From NCBI GenBank assembly GCA_030691665.1, contig JAUYDU010000091.1:1-6845 (forward strand): DNA of 6,845 nt, in the 5' to 3' direction. Position numbers and translations under genes: made by a program. The notes under the pieces were generated by a model. It ran no database searches. It had not been told where the DNA came from and saw only the letters and a list, made by a program, of their open reading frames with translations. How positions within the stretch are numbered: position 1 is the stretch's first letter; every line of letters begins with the position of its first letter. Below, piece by piece: positions 1-5,549 of this stretch. Source of the stretch: Chloroflexota bacterium. GTDB lineage: Bacteria > Chloroflexota > Dehalococcoidia > SM23-28-2.

Positions 1-83
1 AGCAGAGAGTATCGAACGCGGCCGATGCCGGTGATGCGGTTGAACGCCACCCAGTACTGGCTTTCGTTCGCTTCGCTGACCAT
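1..83 (-). CDS. Partial second DprA N-terminus, divergent from dprA (runs off left edge)
   Basis: Read on the minus strand from an ATG at 83-81, this gives 27 codons with no stop, beginning MVSEANESQYWVAF and continuing through a GIGRVRYSL segment. It matches the N-terminus of the + strand DprA starting at 193 except at four bases: Q to E at residue 4, a silent change at residue 5, D to E at residue 7, and A to T at residue 18. The reading frame is intact and all amino-acid changes are mild. The mirrored promoter (95-123) would drive it. It could be the start of a paralogous or duplicated dprA, a remnant, or the same gene from a second strain joined by assembly error. The window ends before these can be told apart. 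DprA identity of the segment is clear; its existence as a separate gene is not. Confidence 0.4.
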   Translation of the reverse strand, partial: MVSEANESQYWVAFNRITGIGRVRYSL

Positions 84-94
84 AGGCGGCACTG

Positions 95-123
95 ATTTTA
101 GCACGGGCCCAAGGCCAACACAA
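95..123 (-). promoter_or_regulatory. Mirror-image promoter facing the left edge
   Basis: Because of the inverted repeat, the same elements occur on the minus strand: -10 TAAAAT at 100-95 with TGC at 103-101, and -35 TTGTGT at 123-118. They point at the ATG at 83-81. All three elements are base-for-base identical to the dprA promoter, although part of the spacer has changed. This belongs to the divergent copy if that copy is real. Confidence 0.35.
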
Positions 124-160
124 ACCTGCCTCCGCTTTTGGCGGAGGCAGGTTTGTGTTG
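116..160. repeat. 20-bp perfect hairpin at the centre of the inverted repeat
   Basis: Bases 116-135 are the exact reverse complement of 141-160, leaving a 5-base TTTTG loop (136-140). The stem is GC-rich near the loop and AT-richer at its base. Neither side is followed by a run of T, so it is not a canonical intrinsic terminator in either direction. Predicted -35 elements for both divergent promoters lie inside the stem (118-123 and 153-158). It may be a cruciform-prone operator, or the point at which a replication or assembly fold-back occurred. Confidence 0.85.
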
Positions 161-181
161 CCCCCTGGCCCGTGCTAAAAT
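153..181 (+). promoter_or_regulatory. Predicted extended -10 promoter of dprA
   Basis: TGCTAAAAT (173-181) fits an extended -10 element (TGn followed by TAAAAT at 176-181). TTGTGT at 153-158 is a partial -35 match with a 17-base spacer. Transcription would begin around 187-189, only about 4-6 bases before the ATG at 193. No Shine-Dalgarno sequence precedes that ATG, so a nearly leaderless dprA mRNA is the likely reading. The prediction comes from sigma-70-type consensus only. Confidence 0.5.
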
Positions 182-192
182 CAGTGCCGCCT

Positions 193-1311
193 ATGGTCAG
201 CCAAGCTAACGATAGCCAGTACTGGGTGGCGTTCAACCGCATCGCCGGCATCGGCCGCGTTCGATACTCTCTGCTGGAGAAGCATTTCGGCCGCCTGGAG
301 AATGCCTGGACGGCCACTCCGGCCGAGCTGCGGGCGGCCGGCTTGGACGAGAAGACGGCGTCTGCCATCGCCGCTCAGCGCCCCAAGATCTCACCTGAGG
401 CAGAGATGGAGCGGCTGGCCCGCCACGGCGTGCGAGCCCTCACCTGGAACGACCCCGCGTATCCTTCGCACCTGAAAGAGATCTACGACCTTCCGCCGGT
501 CCTCTACGTTCGGGGCGAGGTGACGGAGGCGGACGAGTGGGCGGTGGCGGTGGTGGGCACCCGCCGGCCCACGCCCTACGGGCGTCAGGTGGCGGAATAC
601 GTGGCCGCCGACCTGGCGGCCCAAAGGATAACCATTGTCAGCGGCCTGGCGCGGGGGATCGACGCCATCGCCCACCGGGCGGCTCTGGACAGCGGCGGCC
701 GGACGATCGCCGTCATGGCCTGCGGCCTGGACATGGTCTACCCGCCGGAGCACCTGAAGCTGGCCCAGGAGGTGCGCGAGCGAGGTGCTCTGGTGAGCGA
801 CTACCCCCTGGGCACCCAGCCGCGGGGCGAGCATTTCCCGCGCCGCAACCGGATCATGTCCGGCTTGAGCCTGGGCGTCCTGGTGGTGGAGGGCGACCTC
901 AAGAGCGGCGCCCTGATCACCGCCAGCCTGGCCCTGGAGCAGAACCGAGAGGTGTTCGCGGTGCCGGGCAGCATCTTCTCGCCCCAGAGCCGTGGCCCCC
1001 ATCGCCTGCTCCAAGAGGGGGCCAAGCTGGTGCAAACCGTCCAGGACATCCTGGAAGAGCTGAACCTGACGATGGTGCCTCAACAGATGGAGATGAAGGA
1101 GCTCGTTGCCGCCGACGACACGGAGAAGCAACTGCTGCGCCATATCTCCACCGATCCCATCCACATCGACGAGGTGCGCCGTCGCAGCGGCCTGCCCATC
1201 GCCACCGTGAGCAGCGCTCTGGCCATGCTGGAGCTGAAGGGACTGGTGCGCCAGATGGGTCGCATGAACTACGTGCGGGCCCGCGAGGCTGGCAGCGCCT
1301 ACAGGGCATGA
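193..1311 (+). CDS. dprA: DNA-protecting protein DprA (Smf family)
   Basis: DprA binds incoming single-stranded DNA in the cytoplasm during natural transformation, protects it and loads RecA; many non-competent bacteria also carry it. The 372-residue product has the usual length and three-part layout. An N-terminal helix-hairpin-helix region (about 10-60) contains AGIGRVR. A Rossmann-like core (about 90-290) carries GTRRPTPYG (122-130), SGLARGID (150-157), the FPRRNRI motif (215-221) and KSGALITA (237-244). A C-terminal winged-helix domain (about 305-365) follows. The ATG at 193 was chosen because homology begins there. The frame stays open back to an ATG at 25, but those 56 extra residues are only the antisense of the inverted repeat and do not look like DprA. 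There is no Shine-Dalgarno sequence; the predicted promoter implies a near-leaderless message. The stop overlaps an ATG of the topA frame (ATGA at 1308-1311), so the two genes are probably translationally coupled. Confidence 0.95.
   Translation: MVSQANDSQYWVAFNRIAGIGRVRYSLLEKHFGRLENAWTATPAELRAAGLDEKTASAIAAQRPKISPEAEMERLARHGVRALTWNDPAYPSHLKEIYDLPPVLYVRGEVTEADEWAVAVVGTRRPTPYGRQVAEYVAADLAAQRITIVSGLARGIDAIAHRAALDSGGRTIAVMACGLDMVYPPEHLKLAQEVRERGALVSDYPLGTQPRGEHFPRRNRIMSGLSLGVLVVEGDLKSGALITASLALEQNREVFAVPGSIFSPQSRGPHRLLQEGAKLVQTVQDILEELNLTMVPQQMEMKELVAADDTEKQLLRHISTDPIHIDEVRRRSGLPIATVSSALAMLELKGLVRQMGRMNYVRAREAGSAYRA
1303..1306 (+). promoter_or_regulatory. Ribosome binding site that favours the second topA ATG
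   Basis: AGGG at 1303-1306 lies 10 bases before the ATG at 1317 but only 1 base before the in-frame ATG at 1308. This favours 1317, which also gives the family-typical MAK start. The ATG at 1308 overlaps the dprA stop and would add three residues (MTP). Confidence 0.5.
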
Positions 1312-1316
1312 CCCCC

Positions 1317-3605
1317 ATGGCTAAACGAGGGGGCAAGAGCCTGGTAGTGGTCGAATCGCCTGCCAAGGCTCGGACGGTGGCCAACATCCTTGGGGATCAA
1401 TACGAGGTGAAGGCGTCCGTCGGCCACGTGCGCGACCTACCGAAGTCGGTGCTGGGTGTGGACGTGAAGCAGGGCTTCGAGCCCTACTACATCGTGCCCA
1501 AGGAGAAGCGCTCGGTGGTAGGGGAGATACAGGCTGCGGCCCAACGAGCGGAGACGGTCTTCCTGGCCACCGACCCCGACCGCGAGGGCGAGGCCATCGC
1601 CTGGCACCTGGTGCAGGCGGCTGGCCTGGACGATCGCTCGCTGCGGCGGGTGGTGTTCCACGAGATCACGCCCCAGGCGGTGAGGGACGCCTTCCGTCGC
1701 CCCCGCCAGATCGATATGCGGCTGGTGGATGCCCAGCAGGCGCGGCGGGTGCTCGACCGCCTGGTGGGCTACAAGCTGAGCCCTCTGCTGTGGAAGAAGG
1801 TGCGGGGGGGCCTGTCGGCGGGACGGGTGCAGTCGGTGGCCCTGCGCCTGGTGGTGGAGCGGGAGCGGGAGGTCCAGGGCTTCGTCGCCAAGGAGTACTG
1901 GACCATCGAGGCGGAGCTTGCCAAGGCCGAGGGGACGAAGCCGGGCGAGCCGCATAAGTTTCGGGCCAAGCTGGCAGGCCTGGCGGGGAAGGGTCGCAAG
2001 AAGCTGGAGATCGGGAGCCAGCAGGAGGCCGACGGTCTGGTGCGCCTGCTGGAGTCGGCCGCCTACCGGGTGGTCGATGTCCAGAAGAAGCGACAAGTGC
2101 GGCGACCGTCACCGCCCTTCATCACCAGCACGCTCCAGCAGGAGGCGTCCCGCCGCCTGGGGTTCTCGGCCCAGAAGACGATGCGCGTCGCCCAGCAGCT
2201 CTACGAGGGGCTGCCCATCGGCGGCGAGGGGGAAGTCGGGCTCATCACCTACATGCGCACTGACTCCACTCAGGTGGCCGATTCGGCCCGGGAGGAGACG
2301 CGGGCCTACATCCGAGAGAAGTTCGGCCAGGCCTACCTGCCTCCTGCGCCCCGCGTGTATAAGAAGAAGGTGAAGGGGGCGCAGGAGGCCCACGAGGCCA
2401 TTCGCCCCACCTCCACCTATCGCGAGCCAGAGAGCGTCCGTTCCCACCTGAACAGAGACCAGCAGCGTCTGTACACCCTCGTCTGGCAGCGGATGGTGGC
2501 TAGCCAGATGGCCGACGCCGTCTTCGACGTGACGACGGCGGACATCGAGGCCACGCCCCTGGGCGCGGGCAAGCCCCGCCCCTACATCCTTCGGGCCACC
2601 AACACCCAACTCGCTTTCCCCGGCTACCGCCATCTCTATACCGAGGCGAGGGACGAGGGGGAAGAGGAGGACGTGGGCAAGAACCCTCTGCCGGAGCTGG
2701 CGGCGGGCGACCCTCTCCGCCTGCTGGGACTCTTCCCCGAGCAGCACTTCACCGAGCCGCCCCCTCGCTACACTGAGGCCACCCTGATAAGGGCACTGGA
2801 GGAGAACGGCATCGGCCGGCCCAGTACCTACGCTCCCATTCTGGCCACTGTTGAGGGGAGGGGCTATGTAGAGAAGGTGAACGGTCGCCTGCGGCCGCAG
2901 GAGCTGGGCTTTGTGGTCAACGACCTTCTGACCACCTACTTCCCCGACATCGTGAACGTCAAGTTCACCGCCGGGATGGAGGGGGAGCTGGACGAGATCG
3001 CCCGCGGCGAGAGACCGTGGCAGCCGGTGGTGCAGGAGTTCTACGCTCCTCTGATGAAAGCCCTGGCTGTGGCCGCCGACGCGCCGGTAGCTCACGAGGA
3101 GACGCGTGAAACCTGCGACCAGTGTGGCCAACCCATGATCGTTCGCTGGGGCAGGCGCGGCCGTTTCTTGGCCTGCTCGGGCTACCCCAAGTGCCGCAAC
3201 ACGCGACCTCTGGAGGGCGAAGGCGAGCCGCTGCCGGTCAGCGAGGAGGCCTGCCCTCAATGCGACGCCCCGATGGTTGCCAAGCGCAGCCGCTATGGCC
3301 CCTTCCTGTCCTGCTCTCGCTACCCCCAGTGTCAGGGCAGGCGACCCTTGCTGGTCAAGACCGGTGCTCGCTGCCCTCTGTGTGGCGGCGACATCGTGGA
3401 GAAGCGTAGCCGTCAGGGCCGTCTGTTCTTCGGCTGTGCCGGCTACCCCGCCTGTCAGTTCACCACTTGGAATCGCCCTCTGGCCACGCCCTGCCCCCAG
3501 TGCGGTGGTCTCCTGACTGCCGACGGCGAGGGACGGGGCCGCTGCGGCCAGTGTCGCTGGCGGGGCGAGTTGCCGGAGGAAGCTCCGGCAGGAACGACAG
3601 CTTAG
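1317..3605 (+). CDS. topA: DNA topoisomerase I (type IA)
   Basis: TopA relaxes negative supercoils by cutting one strand through a 5'-phosphotyrosine link. The product is 762 residues from the ATG at 1317 (765 from 1308). The N-terminal Toprim domain starts with LVVVESPAKA, with acidic E13, and carries DPDREGE at 86-92, the metal-binding residues matching E. coli D111, D113 and E115. The active-site segment GLITYMRTDST places the catalytic tyrosine at Y312 and the supporting arginine at R314. HEAIRPT (359-365) and the RALEENGIGRPSTYA block (about 490-505) are standard type IA signatures. The tail holds four cysteine clusters: C600/603/620/626, C646/649/666/672, C686/689/707/713 and a shorter C726/729/743/746. 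The first three are typical topoisomerase zinc ribbons; the fourth lacks the SGYPxC end. The gene follows dprA directly, a common bacterial pairing. Confidence 0.97.
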   Translation: MAKRGGKSLVVVESPAKARTVANILGDQYEVKASVGHVRDLPKSVLGVDVKQGFEPYYIVPKEKRSVVGEIQAAAQRAETVFLATDPDREGEAIAWHLVQAAGLDDRSLRRVVFHEITPQAVRDAFRRPRQIDMRLVDAQQARRVLDRLVGYKLSPLLWKKVRGGLSAGRVQSVALRLVVEREREVQGFVAKEYWTIEAELAKAEGTKPGEPHKFRAKLAGLAGKGRKKLEIGSQQEADGLVRLLESAAYRVVDVQKKRQVRRPSPPFITSTLQQEASRRLGFSAQKTMRVAQQLYEGLPIGGEGEVGLITYMRTDSTQVADSAREETRAYIREKFGQAYLPPAPRVYKKKVKGAQEAHEAIRPTSTYREPESVRSHLNRDQQRLYTLVWQRMVASQMADAVFDVTTADIEATPLGAGKPRPYILRATNTQLAFPGYRHLYTEARDEGEEEDVGKNPLPELAAGDPLRLLGLFPEQHFTEPPPRYTEATLIRALEENGIGRPSTYAPILATVEGRGYVEKVNGRLRPQELGFVVNDLLTTYFPDIVNVKFTAGMEGELDEIARGERPWQPVVQEFYAPLMKALAVAADAPVAHEETRETCDQCGQPMIVRWGRRGRFLACSGYPKCRNTRPLEGEGEPLPVSEEACPQCDAPMVAKRSRYGPFLSCSRYPQCQGRRPLLVKTGARCPLCGGDIVEKRSRQGRLFFGCAGYPACQFTTWNRPLATPCPQCGGLLTADGEGRGRCGQCRWRGELPEEAPAGTTA

Positions 3606-3616
3606 GGAGAGCCGAC

Positions 3617-4567
3617 ATGGATGACCTCCTTTCGCTCCCCTCAAGGCAGGCCCTTCAGGCTTATCTGCGCTGGCTCCAGGCTGAGCGGAACCTGTCACCC
3701 TACACCCTCCGCAACTACCAGAACGACCTGCGCTCCTTCTTCGGCTACGTGGAGGAACAGGAGGGGAGAGACATCCGCACCGTAGACCGTCATCTCCTGC
3801 GCCGCTACCTGGCGGCACTTCGCGCCGGCGGGACGGTGCCAGGCAGCATCGTGCGGAAGGTGAGTACTATTCGTTGCTTCTACCGCTTCCTGGCACGGGA
3901 GGGTCACCTCGAGCGGAACCCCCTGGCCGGTGTGGACAAGATCAAGAAGGAGCGGCGGCTGCCCAGCTTCCTTACGTCCAAACAACTGCTGGGCATCATC
4001 GGCGCTGTGGATGGCGATAGTCCCAAGGACCTGCGGGATCGGGCCATTCTGGAGCTGCTGTACGCTGCGGGGCTGCGTTTGAGCGAGCTGGTGGTCCTGG
4101 ACATCGGCGACCTTGACCTGCGGCAGCGGGAGGTGCGGGTGTTGGGCAAGGGCAAGAAGGAGCGCCTGGCTCTGTTCGGCAGGTCGGCGGAGGCCGCGCT
4201 GGACCGCTATCTGCGAGAAGGGCGGCCGGCCCTGGTCCAGCGTCCACGGGAGAGGGCGCTCTTCCTGAACAGGCAGGGCGGACGGCTGTCAGCGCGGGCG
4301 GTGCAGATCCTGTTGCGTCGATGTGCGCTGAAGGCCGGCCTGGACGAGCGGGTTTTCCCTCACTTGTTGCGCCACACCTTCGCCACTCATATGCTGGATG
4401 GCGGGGCCGACCTGCGGGTGGTGCAAGAGCTGCTCGGCCATGCCAGCGTGGCCAGCACCCAGATCTACACCCACGTGAGCGAGACCGAAAAGCGGAAGCG
4501 CTATCTGGAGGCCTTCTACAATCAGTGGCGGTCGCAGCGGCGAAGGCGGAGCCAGGGGGAGAGTTAG
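3617..4567 (+). CDS. xerC: Tyrosine recombinase of the XerC/XerD type
   Basis: Xer recombinases resolve chromosome dimers at dif sites near the terminus. This 316-residue protein is of normal length (about 300). It has a SAM-like N-terminal core-binding domain (about 8-105, with LSPYTLRNYQNDL) and a C-terminal catalytic domain. All six catalytic residues are visible: R154 (AGLRLSEL), K178 (GKGKKER), H249 and R252 (HLLRHTFATHML), H275 (LLGHAS) and nucleophile Y284 (TQIYTHV). The tail is arginine-rich (about 305-312). The ATG at 3617 is preceded by AGGGAG (3604-3609) at 7 bases, and this motif overlaps the topA stop. The frame is open further upstream inside topA, but homology starts here. XerC and XerD cannot be told apart from this window, and a phage-type integrase is less likely given the housekeeping context. 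No dif site was seen. Confidence 0.93.
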   Translation: MDDLLSLPSRQALQAYLRWLQAERNLSPYTLRNYQNDLRSFFGYVEEQEGRDIRTVDRHLLRRYLAALRAGGTVPGSIVRKVSTIRCFYRFLAREGHLERNPLAGVDKIKKERRLPSFLTSKQLLGIIGAVDGDSPKDLRDRAILELLYAAGLRLSELVVLDIGDLDLRQREVRVLGKGKKERLALFGRSAEAALDRYLREGRPALVQRPRERALFLNRQGGRLSARAVQILLRRCALKAGLDERVFPHLLRHTFATHMLDGGADLRVVQELLGHASVASTQIYTHVSETEKRKRYLEAFYNQWRSQRRRRSQGES

Positions 4568-4568
4568 G

Positions 4569-4865
4569 ATGAAGTTCACGGTGATCCTTGAACCGGAGGA
4601 AGTGGGAGGCTATTCGGTCCACTGTCCCGCTCTCCCTGGCTGTGCGAGCCAGGGAGAGACCCTGGGGGAAGCTTTGGCCAATATCCGCGAGGCCATCCTG
4701 GGAATCCTCGCGGTGCGCCGCAAACAGGGAATGCCCCCGGCTGTGGAAACGCCAGAAGCGGTGGCCGAGGAGATCAGGCGAGTTCTGGCGGACCGCGCCG
4801 CGGAGCGTCTTCCCCTAACCATTGAGACGCGGGAGGTGGAGGTCCCTGCTGAGGTAGCCGTGTAA
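4569..4865 (+). CDS. hicB: HicB-family antitoxin
   Basis: HicB antitoxins bind and block the HicA mRNA interferase, and often repress their own operon. The 98-residue product opens with the family pattern: a first beta strand (MKFTVILEPEEVGGYSV), then HCPALPGCASQGETLGEAL and a helix NIREAILGIL (about 39-48), the partially degenerate RNase H-like fold of HicB. The C-terminal half is acidic and ends in TIETREVEVPAEVAV, with no clear ribbon-helix-helix or helix-turn-helix; DNA binding is therefore uncertain. The start is supported by GGGGGAGAG at 4555-4563, inside the end of xerC, 5 bases before the ATG. The gene begins one base after the xerC stop and abuts hicA directly. A lone UPF0150-type HicB is an alternative label, but the adjacent hicA argues for a full module. 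Confidence 0.88.
   Translation: MKFTVILEPEEVGGYSVHCPALPGCASQGETLGEALANIREAILGILAVRRKQGMPPAVETPEAVAEEIRRVLADRAAERLPLTIETREVEVPAEVAV
4630..4658. repeat. 12-bp perfect hairpin inside hicB
   Basis: Bases 4630-4641 are the exact reverse complement of 4647-4658, with a 5-base GTGCG loop. It covers the codons for the LPGCASQGE motif of HicB, so part of the symmetry may follow from conserved protein sequence. If real as a signal, it could be an RNA hairpin affecting hicBA expression, or a DNA operator. Confidence 0.6.
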
Positions 4866-5093
4866 ATGGCCCGGCTGCCGGTGGTAAGGGGTCATGAGGC
4901 TGTCCGAGCTTTCGAGCGTGCAGGGTTCAATCTTGACCACTGGCGGGGCGACCATGCTATCCTCTACCATCCCGATGGACGGCATTTGAGCGTTCCTGGC
5001 GGTAGGAAAGAAGTCAAACCAGGCACTTTGCGTTCTCTTGTTCGCGGTGCGGGGCTAACTGTTGAGGAGTTCGTCACCCTGTTGCGGGAGTGA
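4866..5093 (+). CDS. hicA: HicA-family mRNA interferase toxin
   Basis: HicA toxins are small double-stranded-RNA-binding-fold proteins that cleave mRNA and slow growth when HicB is lost. The 75-residue product has the expected size and pattern: a first helix (HEAVRAFERAGF, 10-21), the strand WRGDHAILYHPDG with the catalytic histidine most likely H30 (the family usually has GSH; here GDH), then LSVPGG and a KPGTLRSLVRGAGLTVEEF helix typical of the family C-terminus. The ATG at 4866 follows the hicB stop with no gap; GAGG at 4851-4854 is a weak, distant ribosome site, so coupling to hicB translation is likely. By hand count its GC is about 59%, below most neighbours, consistent with later acquisition. 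The order hicB-hicA is the reverse of the classical hicAB. Confidence 0.88.
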   Translation: MARLPVVRGHEAVRAFERAGFNLDHWRGDHAILYHPDGRHLSVPGGRKEVKPGTLRSLVRGAGLTVEEFVTLLRE

Positions 5094-5102
5094 TGGGGGA
5101 GT

Positions 5103-5549
5103 ATGAGGTTCCTTCTGGTCAATGGGCCCAACTTGAACACCCTGGGCCGGCGCCAGCCGCAGATATACGGCTCGCTGACGCTGAAGGAGATCGAGGCGCG
5201 AGTGGCCCAGCGAGCGGCCGAGCTGGGGGCAGAGGTGCGTGCCTTTCAGTCCAACCACGAGGGAGCCCTGATCGATTTCATCCAGGCTGAGGGGGAAGGC
5301 GCTCAGGGGATCATCATCAACCCCGGCGCTCTCACCCACTACGGCCTATCGCTGCGGGACGCCCTGGAGGGCTGCGGCCTGCCCTTCATCGAGGTTCACC
5401 TGTCCAACATCCACGCCCGGGAGCCCTTCCGCCGCCGCTCCGTCATGGCTGCTATCGCCCGGGGGCAGATCTCCGGCCAGGGGTGGCAGGGCTACATCCA
5501 GGCTCTGGAGTCGCTGGTGGCAATCGCCAAAGAGGAAGGCCGTGAATAG
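5103..5549 (+). CDS. aroQ: 3-dehydroquinate dehydratase, type II
   Basis: AroQ converts 3-dehydroquinate to 3-dehydroshikimate, the third step of the shikimate pathway, acting as a dodecameric cytoplasmic enzyme. The 148-residue length is standard. Visible motifs are NGPNLNTLG (7-15), the mobile lid with catalytic R17, the active-site Tyr Y22 (IYGSLTL), the NPGALTHYG loop (73-81) with N73, and the EVHLSNIHAREPFR segment (97-110) with catalytic H99. The lid reads RRQP where most family members have REP, a Glu-to-Gln change next to the catalytic arginine. The start at 5103 is the only one possible, because the hicA stop (5091-5093) is also an in-frame stop just upstream. GGGAG at 5086-5090 is a plausible but distant ribosome site. 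The final codons overlap the next gene by 8 bases. Confidence 0.95.
   Translation: MRFLLVNGPNLNTLGRRQPQIYGSLTLKEIEARVAQRAAELGAEVRAFQSNHEGALIDFIQAEGEGAQGIIINPGALTHYGLSLRDALEGCGLPFIEVHLSNIHAREPFRRRSVMAAIARGQISGQGWQGYIQALESLVAIAKEEGRE

Larger units (their letters stand above)
1..275. repeat. Near-perfect 137-bp inverted repeat (fold-back) at the left edge
   Basis: Every position i in 1-135 can be paired with position 276-i with no gaps. I count eight mismatches in 135 pairs, at left positions 32, 63, 69, 74, 110, 111, 112 and 115, about 94% identity. The centre lies in the loop of the hairpin at 116-160. Four mismatches cluster at 110-115, which is the spacer between the predicted -35 and -10 elements. 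The -10 region, the start codon and the hairpin stem are identical in both arms. The left arm may continue beyond the window. No transposase or target-site duplication is visible, so this is not an obvious mobile-element end. Confidence 0.9.

Noticed and set aside
116..160. Intrinsic transcription terminator
   Set aside because: The stem is strong, but neither strand has a T-run after it, and the predicted -35 elements lie inside it.
25..192. N-terminal extension of the dprA reading frame
   Set aside because: It is open only because it crosses the inverted repeat, reading the antisense of the mirrored DprA codons and then the hairpin. It has no DprA-like features, and homology begins at 193.
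1..275. Terminal inverted repeats of an insertion sequence
   Set aside because: The arms meet at a hairpin with no transposase or other cargo between them, and they contain ordinary DprA codons.
537..1316. Upstream part of the topA frame overlapping dprA
   Set aside because: This stretch is a low-complexity Pro/Gly/Arg-rich shadow of dprA. TopA homology begins at 1317, where a ribosome site is suitably placed.
2109..3818. Long open frame on the minus strand
   Set aside because: It is antisense to topA and the start of xerC, in a GC-rich region where such shadows are expected. It has no recognisable domain, and topA carries all family motifs.
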